Assembly (NCBI RefSeq): GCF_008831285.2
Contig: NW_022204860.1
Span: 1 to 37,073, forward strand
Direction: 5' to 3'
From: Nymphaea colorata
Taxonomy: Eukaryota > Streptophyta > Magnoliopsida > Nymphaeales > Nymphaeaceae
DNA: 37,073 nucleotides
The notes under the pieces were generated by a model. That model saw nothing but the letters and a program-made list of their open reading frames with translations, was not told the origin of the DNA and did no database searches. Shown one piece after another: positions 13,966 to 23,296 of the stretch. A program made the translations under genes and the position numbers. Positions within the stretch are counted from its first letter, which is position 1. Each line of letters opens with the position of its first letter.

Positions 13966-14823
13966 CCCACTTGTATCCATATGAACTTGTGATTTCAATC
14001 ATTTAAATCGTTCATTACACATGTAATAACAAGTGAAACACATTAGATTAAATATAGGGAGCAAATTAACGACTTGAATCTTATTCATTCTCATACAAAC
14101 TTGTGATTTCGATCAACTAAATCATTCAAAATGGATGTACTAACAAGTTAAAAACATTCAATTAAATATGTGTGATCAAATGAATCGCTTAAATCCACTC
14201 GTGTTTATACGAACAACTGATTTCAATCGCTTATATCGCGTACTATAAATGTAACGACAAGTTGAATTACTAGGGATGAAACTAATGCATAGATTCCATT
14301 TTTAACTGTGATTTAAATCGTTCTTTATAGAAGTAATAAACAGTGAAACACATTAGGTTAACTATAAGGATCAATTGAATGACTTGAATCACAAACTAAT
14401 GCGTGAATGTGCTTAAAGATGCATGTTGAATGATTTAGTGGAATGAAATTACAGCTTGTATGAACATAAATGACATTTAAGTTATTTACTTGCTGTATTT
14501 CAGTTAATATAACGTGTTTCGCTTGTTATTACATCTATAACGAATGATTTCAATGGTTCAAACTAAAAGTTTGTACGAAAAATGAGATTCACGTCATTCG
14601 TTTGATCGCTTATCATTAGCCTAATGCGTTTCACTTGTTATTACATGTACAATGATTGATTTGTTGATTGAAATCACAAGTTCAAATGATGCAAGTGGAT
14701 CTACGCATTAGTTTGATCTCTTGTAGTCAATCCAATGAGTTGAACTTGTAGTTACATCAATAGTAAGATCTAATGAATTGAAATCAAGTTTGTATCAATA
14801 CGAGTGGGATTTAAGCGATTCAT
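13966..14823 (-). repeat. Unit L12, partial, runs into the inversion junction
   Basis: Last minus-orientation unit. Single-base losses become frequent: the short variable site has lost a further g near 14306, aaaaaatg is shortened near 14578, and ca is lost near 14786. The recognisable unit stops at the 23-base segment 14801-14823 that left-arm and right-arm monomers share. Confidence 0.88.
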
Positions 14824-15060
14824 TGACACCATATTTATTGAATGTATTAACATGTTGTACATCCATTGAAGATTTAGTGATTAAATCACAAGTTGATGAA
14901 ATGAAAAATTCAAGTGTTATTTGCTCTATATTAATCTAATGTGTTTCACTTGTTATTACATGTTAATAACGATTTAAATGATTGAAATCACAATTCATAT
15001 GGATACAAGTGGATCTATGCTTTGTTTGACCTTTATTAATCAATAACAAAATTTACTTAT
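14824..15060. other. Inversion junction between the two arms, degraded sequence
   Basis: Left of here the repeat runs on the minus strand and right of here on the plus strand. The switch occurs where two related monomers can be aligned: the left-arm monomer equivalent to m2/m1 reversed, and the right-arm monomers n3/n4. The stretch 14801-14823 is identical in the two candidate partners. From 14824 to about 15003 the sequence lacks many bases present in either partner, and most remaining bases are common to both. From 15004 it is right-arm sequence, but still missing several bases of the spacer up to about 15060. A true inversion breakpoint, a fold-back read or a consensus misjoin are all possible; the degraded sequence favours a technical origin. 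Confidence 0.85.
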
Positions 15061-16186
15061 TGGACTAACTACAAGCATCAAACTAATCTATACATCAGAT
15101 TTGTGTCCATATGAATTGGTGATTTCAATCATTTAAATCGTTACTTATACATGTAATAACAAGTGAAACACATTAGATTAACTATAAAAGAGCAAATGAA
15201 CCACTTGAATTTTGTTCATTTTCATGCAAACTTGTGATTTAAATCCACTAAATCTTTCAACGTGGATGTAGCAACATGTTAATCACATTCAATGAAATAT
15301 GCGTGCTCAGATGAATCGCTTAAATCCCACTCGTATTGATACAAACTTGTGATTTCAATTCATTAGATCCTTACTATTGATGTAACTACAAGTTCAACTC
15401 ATTGGATTGACTACAAGAGATCAAACTAATGCGTAGATCCCACTTGCATCCATTTGAACTTGTGATTTCAATCAACAAAATCAATCATTGTACATGTAAT
15501 AACAAGTGAAACGCATTAGGCTAATGATAAGCGATCAAACGAATGACGTGAATCTCATTTTTTCGTACAAACTTTTAGTTTGAACCATTGAAATCATTCG
15601 TTATAGATGTAATAACAAGCGAAACACGTTATATTAACTGAAATACAGCAAGTAAATAACTTAAATGTCATTTATGTTCATACAAGCCTGTAATTTCATT
15701 CCACTAAATCATTCAACATGCATCTTTAAGCACATTCACGCATTAGTTTGTGATTCAAGTCATTCAATTGATCCTTATAGTTAACCTAATGTGTTTCACT
15801 GTTTATTACTTCTATAAAGAACGATTTAAATCACCAGTTCATAAGTTAAAATGGAATCTATGCATTAGTTTCATCCCTAGTAATTCAACTTGTCGTTACA
15901 TTTATAGTACGCGATATAAGCGATTGAAATCAGTTGTTCGTATAAACACGAGTGGGATTTAAGCGATTCATTTGATCACACATATTTAATTGAATGTTTT
16001 TAACTTGTTAGTACATCCATTTTGAATGATTTAGTTGATCGAAATCACAAGTTTGTATGAGAATGAATAAGATTCAAGTCGTTAATTTGCTCCCCTATAT
16101 TTAATCTAATGTGTTTCACTTGTTATTACATGTGTAATGAACGATTTAAATGATTGAAATCACAAGTTCATATGGATACAAGTGGG
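15013..16186 (+). repeat. Unit R1 (1,174 bp)
   Basis: First plus-orientation unit. Its opening spacer (15013-15060) has lost several bases compared with other copies; the rest is accurate. It has gatccttatag (two c's) near 15770, which opens a spurious 70-codon frame. Variable site is the cataagtt form. Confidence 0.93.
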
Positions 16187-16302
16187 ATCTATGCTTTTGT
16201 TTGACCCCTTTTACTTAATTCAATAAACAAAAAGTTCTACTTATTGGACTAACTACAAGCATCAAACTAATCTATACATCAGATTTGTGTCCATATGAAT
16301 TG
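16187..16302. repeat. Orientation-switch spacer of unit R2 (n-block to m-block)
   Basis: The first part (to about 16215) is the outer tail of an n-oriented monomer. The part from about 16234 resembles the second half of monomer m3 (ttggactaactacaagcatcaaact against ttggattgactacaagagatcaaact) and is m-oriented. Between them lies a short stretch, ttgaccccttttacttaatt and following, that matches no monomer well. This is the second of the two points in each unit where monomer orientation reverses. Confidence 0.75.
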
Positions 16303-16417
16303 GTGATTTCAATCATTTAAATCGTTACTTATACATGTAATAACAAGTGAAACACATTAGATTAACTATAAAAGAGCAAATGAACCACTTGAATTTTGTT
16401 CATTTTCATGCAAACTT
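16303..16417 (+). repeat. Monomer m1 (115 bp)
   Basis: Box 1 is ggtgatttcaatc at 16302-16314 and box 2 is atgtaataacaagtgaaac at 16335-16353, 32 bp apart start to start. Reverse-complemented, it is the closest partner of n4 and n1; this pairing forms the intra-unit inverted repeat and is where the 15-kb inversion junction lies. Confidence 0.85.
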
Positions 16418-16532
16418 GTGATTTAAATCCACTAAATCTTTCAACGTGGATGTAGCAACATGTTAATCACATTCAATGAAATATGCGTGCTCAGATGAAT
16501 CGCTTAAATCCCACTCGTATTGATACAAACTT
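16418..16532 (+). repeat. Monomer m2 (115 bp)
   Basis: Box 1 cttgtgatttaaatcc begins just before 16418, and the diverged box 2 atgtagcaacatgttaatc starts at 16450 (offset 32). The end carries cgcttaaatcccactcg, shared in reverse with monomer n2/n3. Confidence 0.85.
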
Positions 16533-16645
16533 GTGATTTCAATTCATTAGATCCTTACTATTGATGTAACTACAAGTTCAACTCATTGGATTGACTACAA
16601 GAGATCAAACTAATGCGTAGATCCCACTTGCATCCATTTGAACTT
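16533..16645 (+). repeat. Monomer m3 (113 bp)
   Basis: Box 1 cttgtgatttcaattc; box 2 atgtaactacaagttcaac at 16564-16582 (offset 31). Its second half (ttggattgactacaagagatcaaac, then gcgtagatcccacttg) is the best match to the m-oriented part of the spacer. Confidence 0.85.
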
Positions 16646-16758
16646 GTGATTTCAATCAACAAAATCAATCATTGTACATGTAATAACAAGTGAAACGCAT
16701 TAGGCTAATGATAAGCGATCAAACGAATGACGTGAATCTCATTTTTTCGTACAAACTT
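16646..16758 (+). repeat. Monomer m4 (113 bp)
   Basis: Box 1 cttgtgatttcaatc; box 2 atgtaataacaagtgaaac at 16678-16696 (offset 32), identical to that of m1. The intervening and trailing sequence differs from m1. Confidence 0.85.
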
Positions 16759-16873
16759 TTAGTTTGAACCATTGAAATCATTCGTTATAGATGTAATAAC
16801 AAGCGAAACACGTTATATTAACTGAAATACAGCAAGTAAATAACTTAAATGTCATTTATGTTCATACAAGCCT
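16759..16873 (+). repeat. Monomer m5 (115 bp)
   Basis: Box 1 is the most diverged (cttttagtttgaacc), but box 2 atgtaataacaagcgaaac at 16791-16809 differs from m1 at one base and sits at offset 32. Box 2 is thus better kept than box 1 here. Confidence 0.82.
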
Positions 16874-16933
16874 GTAATTTCATTCCACTAAATCATTCAA
16901 CATGCATCTTTAAGCACATTCACGCATTAGTTT
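16874..16933 (+). repeat. Half-monomer m6 (about 60 bp) ending at an orientation switch
   Basis: Box 1 cctgtaatttcattcc and a weak box 2 (atctttaagcacattcac at 16905, offset 31) are present. After cacgcattag the pattern stops being m-oriented and continues as the reverse complement of a monomer tail. This is the first orientation switch in the unit. Confidence 0.75.
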
Positions 16934-17019
16934 GTGATTCAAGTCATTCAATTGATCCCTTATAGTTAACCTAATGTGTTTCACTGTTTATTACTTCTAT
17001 AAAGAACGATTTAAATCAC
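16934..17019 (-). repeat. Monomer n1 (86 bp, shortened)
   Basis: This reads as the reverse complement of an m1-like monomer: tatagttaacctaatgtgtt and gtttcactgtttatta match m1 reversed. It lacks about 9 bases between box 2 and box 1 (gatttaaatcacc where m1 reversed has gatttaaatgattgaaatcacc), so its box spacing is about 23 bp and not 32. Confidence 0.82.
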
Positions 17020-17034
17020 CAGTTCATAAGTTAA
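17018..17034 (+). repeat. Variable direct-repeat site (cagtt x2), unit R2 example
   Basis: The longest form is ccagttcatacagtt (seen for example at 20573-20587), with cagtt repeated nine bases apart. Copies either keep it, lose one c (cataagtt, as here), or drop one repeat plus the intervening bases. The short form is in 8 of 13 left-arm sites but only 1 of 18 complete right-arm units (R17). Slippage between direct repeats explains the short form; the arm bias suggests some of it is a strand-dependent sequencing error. Confidence 0.7.
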
Positions 17035-17118
17035 AATGGAATCTATGCATTAGTTTCATCCCTAGTAATTCAACTTGTCGTTACATTTATAGTACGCGAT
17101 ATAAGCGATTGAAATCAG
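17020..17118 (-). repeat. Monomer n2 (99 bp), carries the variable aactg site
   Basis: Reverse-oriented monomer with box 2 attcaacttgtcgttacat at 17068-17086 and box 1 gattgaaatcag ending at 17118 (offset 32). Its start (17020-17040) holds the direct repeat cagtt...cagtt that expands and contracts between copies, which explains its shorter length. Confidence 0.82.
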
Positions 17119-17233
17119 TTGTTCGTATAAACACGAGTGGGATTTAAGCGATTCATTTGATCACACATATTTAATTGAATGTTTTTAACTTGTTAGTACA
17201 TCCATTTTGAATGATTTAGTTGATCGAAATCAC
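17119..17233 (-). repeat. Monomer n3 (115 bp)
   Basis: Reverse-oriented monomer. Box 2 ttttaacttgttagtacat at 17183-17201; box 1 gatcgaaatcac ends at 17233 (offset 32). Its gagtgggatttaagcgatt segment is identical to m2 reversed, providing the shared tract at the inversion junction. Confidence 0.85.
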
Positions 17234-17348
17234 AAGTTTGTATGAGAATGAATAAGATTCAAGTCGTTAATTTGCTCCCCTATATTTAATCTAATGTGTT
17301 TCACTTGTTATTACATGTGTAATGAACGATTTAAATGATTGAAATCAC
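17234..17348 (-). repeat. Monomer n4 (115 bp)
   Basis: Reverse-oriented monomer. Box 2 gtttcacttgttattacat at 17298-17316 is the exact complement of the m1 and m4 box 2; box 1 gattgaaatcacaag follows with offset 32. With m1 of the next unit it forms an imperfect inverted repeat separated by the spacer. Confidence 0.86.
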
Positions 17349-17532
17349 AAGTTCATATGGATACAAGTGGGATCTATGCTTTTGTTTGACCCTTTTACTT
17401 AATTCAATAAACAAAAAGTTCTACTTATTGGACTAACTACAAGCATCAAACTAATCTATACATCAGATTTGTGTCCATATGAATTGGTGATTTCAATCAT
17501 TTAAATCGTTACTTATACATGTAATAACAAGT
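17298..17532. repeat. Imperfect inverted repeat (n4 / next m1) around the spacer
   Basis: The left arm, about 17298-17385 (cacttgttattacatgt, gatttaaatgattgaaatca, catatgga), is complementary with some mismatches to about 17445-17532 (tccatatg, tgatttcaatcatttaaatc, acatgtaataacaagtg). The loop is about 60 bases. Every complete unit has an equivalent. A single strand or transcript could fold here into a long imperfect stem; whether it does in the cell is not known. Confidence 0.8.
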
Positions 17533-18554
17533 GAAACACATTAGATTAACTATAAAAGAGCAAATGAACCACTTGAATTTTGTTCATTTTCATGCAAACT
17601 TGTGATTTAAATCCACTAAATCTTTCAACGTGGATGTAGCAACATGTTAATCACATTCAATGAAATATGCGTGCTCAGATGAATCGCTTAAATCCCACTC
17701 GTATTGATACAAACTTGTGATTTCAATTCATTAGATCCTTACTATTGATGTAACTACAAGTTCAACTCATTGGATTGACTACAAGAGATCAAACTAATGC
17801 GTAGATCCCACTTGCATCCATTTGAACTTGTGATTTCAATCAACAAAATCAATCATTGTACATGTAATAACAAGTGAAACGCATTAGGCTAATGATAAGC
17901 GATCAAACGAATGACGTGAATCTCATTTTTTCGTACAAACTTTTAGTTTGAACCATTGAAATCATTCGTTATAGATGTAATAACAAGCGAAACACGTTAT
18001 ATTAACTGAAATACAGCAAGTAAATAACTTAAATGTCATTTATGTTCATACAAGCCTGTAATTTCATTCCACTAAATCATTCAACATGCATCTTTAAGCA
18101 CATTCACGCATTAGTTTGTGATTCAAGTCATTCAATTGATCCTTATAGTTAACCTAATGTGTTTCACTGTTTATTACTTCTATAAAGAACGATTTAAATC
18201 ACCAGTTCATAAGTTAAAAATGGAATCTATGCTTAGTTTCATCCCTAGTAATTCAACTTGTCGTTACATTTATAGTACGCGATATAAGCGATTGAAATCA
18301 GTTGTTCGTATAAACACGAGTGGGATTTAAGCGATTCATTTGATCACACATATTTAATTGAATGTTTTTAACTTGTTAGTACATCCATTTTGAATGATTT
18401 AGTTGATCGAAATCACAAGTTTGTATGAGAATGAATAAGATTCAAGTCGTTAATTTGCTCCCCTATATTTAATCTAATGTGTTTCACTTGTTATTACATG
18501 TGTAATGAACGATTTAAATGATTGAAATCACAAGTTCATATGGATACAAGTGGG
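17372..18554 (+). repeat. Unit R3 (1,183 bp)
   Basis: Complete unit. Spacer 'caataaac...aaaaagttc' with one c missing from the cccc tract. gatccttatag near 18137 (two c's) and tgcttag near 18232 (two bases lost). Together with an extra a these restore one reading frame by chance. Confidence 0.95.
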
Positions 18555-19740
18555 ATCTATGCTTTTGTTTGACCCCTTTTACTTAATTCAATGAAACAAA
18601 AATTCTACTTATTGGACTAACTACAAGCATCAAACTAATCTATACATCAGATTTGTGTCCATATGAATTGGTGATTTCAATCATTTAAATCGTTACTTAT
18701 ACATGTAATAACAAGTGAAACACATTAGATTAACTATAAAAGAGCAAATGAACCACTTGAATTTTGTTCATTTTCATGCAAACTTGTGATTTAAATCCAC
18801 TAAATCTTTCAACGTGGATGTAGCAACATGTTAATCACATTCAATGAAATATGCGTGCTCAGATGAATCGCTTAAATCCCACTCGTATTGATACAAACTT
18901 GTGATTTCAATTCATTAGATCCTTACTATTGATGTAACTACAAGTTCAACTCATTGGATTGACTACAAGAGATCAAACTAATGCGTAGATCCCACTTGCA
19001 TCCATTTGAACTTGTGATTTCAATCAACAAAATCAATCATTGTACATGTAATAACAAGTGAAACGCATTAGGCTAATGATAAGCGATCAAACGAATGACG
19101 TGAATCTCATTTTTTCGTACAAACTTTTAGTTTGAACCATTGAAATCATTCGTTATAGATGTAATAACAAGCGAAACACGTTATATTAACTGAAATACAG
19201 CAAGTAAATAACTTAAATGTCATTTATGTTCATACAAGCCTGTAATTTCATTCCACTAAATCATTCAACATGCATCTTTAAGCACATTCACGCATTAGTT
19301 TGTGATTCAAGTCATTCAATTGATCCCTTATAGTTAACCTAATGTGTTTCACTGTTTATTACTTCTATAAAGAACGATTTAAATCACCAGTTCATAAGTT
19401 AAAAATGGAATCTATGCATTAGTTTCATCCCTAGTAATTCAACTTGTCGTTACATTTATAGTACGCGATATAAGCGATTGAAATCAGTTGTTCGTATAAA
19501 CACGAGTGGGATTTAAGCGATTCATTTGATCACACATATTTAATTGAATGTTTTTAACTTGTTAGTACATCCATTTTGAATGATTTAGTTGATCGAAATC
19601 ACAAGTTTGTATGAGAATGAATAAGATTCAAGTCGTTAATTTGCTCCCCTATATTTAATCTAATGTGTTTCACTTGTTATTACATGTGTAATGAACGATT
19701 TAAATGATTGAAATCACAAGTTCATATGGATACAAGTGGG
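18555..19740 (+). repeat. Unit R4 (1,186 bp)
   Basis: Complete unit. Spacer 'caatgaaac...aaaaattc', gatcccttatag, and the cataagtt variable site with five a's following. Confidence 0.95.
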
Positions 19741-20925
19741 ATCTATGCTTTTGTTTGACCCCTTTTACTTAATTCAATAAACAAAAAGTTCTACTTATTG
19801 GACTAACTACAAGCATCAAACTAATCTATACATCAGATTTGTGTCCATATGAATTGGTGATTTCAATCATTTAAATCGTTACTTATACATGTAATAACAA
19901 GTGAAACACATTAGATTAACTATAAAAGAGCAAATGAACCACTTGAATTTTGTTCATTTTCATGCAAACTTGTGATTTAAATCCACTAAATCTTTCAACG
20001 TGGATGTAGCAACATGTTAATCACATTCAATGAAATATGCGTGCTCAGATGAATCGCTTAAATCCCACTCGTATTGATACAAACTTGTGATTTCAATTCA
20101 TTAGATCCTTACTATTGATGTAACTACAAGTTCAACTCATTGGATTGACTACAAGAGATCAAACTAATGCGTAGATCCCACTTGCATCCATTTGAACTTG
20201 TGATTTCAATCAACAAAATCAATCATTGTACATGTAATAACAAGTGAAACGCATTAGGCTAATGATAAGCGATCAAACGAATGACGTGAATCTCATTTTT
20301 TCGTACAAACTTTTAGTTTGAACCATTGAAATCATTCGTTATAGATGTAATAACAAGCGAAACACGTTATATTAACTGAAATACAGCAAGTAAATAACTT
20401 AAATGTCATTTATGTTCATACAAGCCTGTAATTTCATTCCACTAAATCATTCAACATGCATCTTTAAGCACATTCACGCATTAGTTTGTGATTCAAGTCA
20501 TTCAATTGATCCCTTATAGTTAACCTAATGTGTTTCACTGTTTATTACTTCTATAAAGAACGATTTAAATCACCAGTTCATACAGTTAAAAATGGAATCT
20601 ATGCTTAGTTTCATCCCTAGTAATTCAACTTGTCGTTACATTTATAGTACGCGATATAAGCGATTGAAATCAGTTGTTCGTATAAACACGAGTGGGATTT
20701 AAGCGATTCATTTGATCACACATATTTAATTGAATGTTTTTAACTTGTTAGTACATCCATTTTGAATGATTTAGTTGATCGAAATCACAAGTTTGTATGA
20801 GAATGAATAAGATTCAAGTCGTTAATTTGCTCCCTATATTTAATCTAATGTGTTTCACTTGTTATTACATGTGTAATGAACGATTTAAATGATTGAAATC
20901 ACAAGTTCATATGGATACAAGTGGG
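19741..20925 (+). repeat. Unit R5 (1,185 bp)
   Basis: Complete unit. Spacer 'caataaac...aaaaagttc'. The variable site at 20573-20587 is full length (ccagttcatacagtt), followed by tgcttag. The poly-c tract near 20831 has three c's where most copies have four. Confidence 0.95.
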
Positions 20926-22109
20926 ATCTATGCTTTTGTTTGACCCCTTTTACTTAATTCAATGAAACAAAAATTCTACTTATTGGACTAACTACAAGCA
21001 TCAAACTAATCTATACATCAGATTTGTGTCCATATGAATTGGTGATTTCAATCATTTAAATCGTTACTTATACATGTAATAACAAGTGAAACACATTAGA
21101 TTAACTATAAAAGAGCAAATGAACCACTTGAATTTTGTTCATTTTCATGCAAACTTGTGATTTAAATCCACTAAATCTTTCAACGTGGATGTAGCAACAT
21201 GTTAATCACATTCAATGAAATATGCGTGCTCAGATGAATCGCTTAAATCCCACTCGTATTGATACAAACTTGTGATTTCAATTCATTAGATCCTTACTAT
21301 TGATGTAACTACAAGTTCAACTCATTGGATTGACTACAAGAGATCAAACTAATGCGTAGATCCCACTTGCATCCATTTGAACTTGTGATTTCAATCAACA
21401 AAATCAATCATTGTACATGTAATAACAAGTGAAACGCATTAGGCTAATGATAAGCGATCAAACGAATGACGTGAATCTCATTTTTTCGTACAAACTTTTA
21501 GTTTGAACCATTGAAATCATTCGTTATAGATGTAATAACAAGCGAAACACGTTATATTAACTGAAATACAGCAAGTAAATAACTTAAATGTCATTTATGT
21601 TCATACAAGCCTGTAATTTCATTCCACTAAATCATTCAACATGCATCTTTAAGCACATTCACGCATTAGTTTGTGATTCAAGTCATTCAATTGATCCTTA
21701 TAGTTAACCTAATGTGTTTCACTGTTTATTACTTCTATAAAGAACGATTTAAATCACCAGTTCATAAGTTAAAATGGAATCTATGCATTAGTTTCATCCC
21801 TAGTAATTCAACTTGTCGTTACATTTATAGTACGCGATATAAGCGATTGAAATCAGTTGTTCGTATAAACACGAGTGGGATTTAAGCGATTCATTTGATC
21901 ACACATATTTAATTGAATGTTTTTAACTTGTTAGTACATCCATTTTGAATGATTTAGTTGATCGAAATCACAAGTTTGTATGAGAATGAATAAGATTCAA
22001 GTCGTTAATTTGCTCCCCTATATTTAATCTAATGTGTTTCACTTGTTATTACATGTGTAATGAACGATTTAAATGATTGAAATCACAAGTTCATATGGAT
22101 ACAAGTGGG
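20926..22109 (+). repeat. Unit R6 (1,184 bp)
   Basis: Complete unit. Spacer 'caatgaaac...aaaaattc', gatccttatag near 21694 (two c's, giving the third spurious 70-codon frame), cataagtt variable site. Confidence 0.95.
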
Positions 22110-23296
22110 ATCTATGCTTTTGTTTGACCCCTTTTACTTAATTCAATGAAACAAAAAGTTCTACTTATTGGACTAACTACAAGCATCAAACTAATCTATA
22201 CATCAGATTTGTGTCCATATGAATTGGTGATTTCAATCATTTAAATCGTTACTTATACATGTAATAACAAGTGAAACACATTAGATTAACTATAAAAGAG
22301 CAAATGAACCACTTGAATTTTGTTCATTTTCATGCAAACTTGTGATTTAAATCCACTAAATCTTTCAACGTGGATGTAGCAACATGTTAATCACATTCAA
22401 TGAAATATGCGTGCTCAGATGAATCGCTTAAATCCACTCGTATTGATACAAACTTGTGATTTCAATTCATTAGATCCTTACTATTGATGTAACTACAAGT
22501 TCAACTCATTGGATTGACTACAAGAGATCAAACTAATGCGTAGATCCCACTTGCATCCATTTGAACTTGTGATTTCAATCAACAAAATCAATCATTGTAC
22601 ATGTAATAACAAGTGAAACGCATTAGGCTAATGATAAGCGATCAAACGAATGACGTGAATCTCATTTTTTCGTACAAACTTTTAGTTTGAACCATTGAAA
22701 TCATTCGTTATAGATGTAATAACAAGCGAAACACGTTATATTAACTGAAATACAGCAAGTAAATAACTTAAATGTCATTTATGTTCATACAAGCCTGTAA
22801 TTTCATTCCACTAAATCATTCAACATGCATCTTTAAGCACATTCACGCATTAGTTTGTGATTCAAGTCATTCAATTGATCCCTTATAGTTAACCTAATGT
22901 GTTTCACTGTTTATTACTTCTATAAAGAACGATTTAAATCACCAGTTCATACAGTTAAAAATGGAATCTATGCATTAGTTTCATCCCTAGTAATTCAACT
23001 TGTCGTTACATTTATAGTACGCGATATAAGCGATTGAAATCAGTTGTTCGTATAAACACGAGTGGGATTTAAGCGATTCATTTGATCACACATATTTAAT
23101 TGAATGTTTTTAACTTGTTAGTACATCCATTTTGAATGATTTAGTTGATCGAAATCACAAGTTTGTATGAGAATGAATAAGATTCAAGTCGTTAATTTGC
23201 TCCCCTATATTTAATCTAATGTGTTTCACTTGTTATTACATGTGTAATGAACGATTTAAATGATTGAAATCACAAGTTCATATGGATACAAGTGGG
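22110..23296 (+). repeat. Unit R7 (1,187 bp), longest copy
   Basis: Complete unit. The spacer keeps both variable g's ('caatgaaac...aaaaagttc'), the variable site is the full catacagtt form, and near 22433 it reads aatccactcg where most copies have three c's. The full spacer and this c loss occur together again in R12. Confidence 0.95.

Larger units (their letters stand above)
1..14823 (-). repeat. Left arm of satellite array: about 12.6 higher-order units, minus orientation
   Basis: This stretch is one uninterrupted head-to-tail array of a roughly 1.17-1.18 kb unit. The landmark gcatagatccca recurs with its 'atagat' beginning at 1051, 2211, 3377, 4544, 5710, 6888, 8062, 9244, 10420, 11604, 12786 and 13960, giving spacings of 1160-1184. 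Each unit is the reverse complement of the units to the right of 15,013. Spacings shorten toward the left end, and copies there differ from the right arm by many small deletions (gggg to ggg, tttt to ttt, loss of single bases). There is no unique sequence, gene or transposon between copies. The arm begins in mid-unit, so the array continues beyond the window. A eukaryotic satellite is the best reading; the biological role is unknown. Confidence 0.97.
16187..17371 (+). repeat. Unit R2 (1,185 bp), reference copy for the monomer map
   Basis: Complete unit of modal length. It is dissected into monomers m1-m6 (one orientation) and n1-n4 (the opposite orientation) in the entries below. Spacer is the 'caataaac...aaaaagttc' form; variable site near 17020-17033 is the cataagtt form. 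Confidence 0.95.

Noticed and set aside
14824-15060. Hairpin telomere or linear-replicon dimer junction
   Set aside because: The palindrome centre lies in ordinary monomer sequence, shows a blended consensus, and is not flanked by unique terminal sequence or a telomere-type repeat.
15750-15962. Open frame of 70 codons starting at GTG, also at 18118-18330 and 21673-21885
   Set aside because: It is open only in R1, R3 and R6, the copies reading gatccttatag with two c's; the others read gatcccttatag and are out of frame. In R3 the frame is also shifted internally and restored by chance. There is no ribosome-binding site, the start is GTG, and the peptide follows the DNA repeat. It is an accident of a one-base indel.
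17086-17102. TATA-like stretches (tatagtacgcgatataa here; ctataaatg on the other strand) as promoters
   Set aside because: AT-rich hexamers are expected by chance in 31% G+C DNA. No gene or start region follows them.
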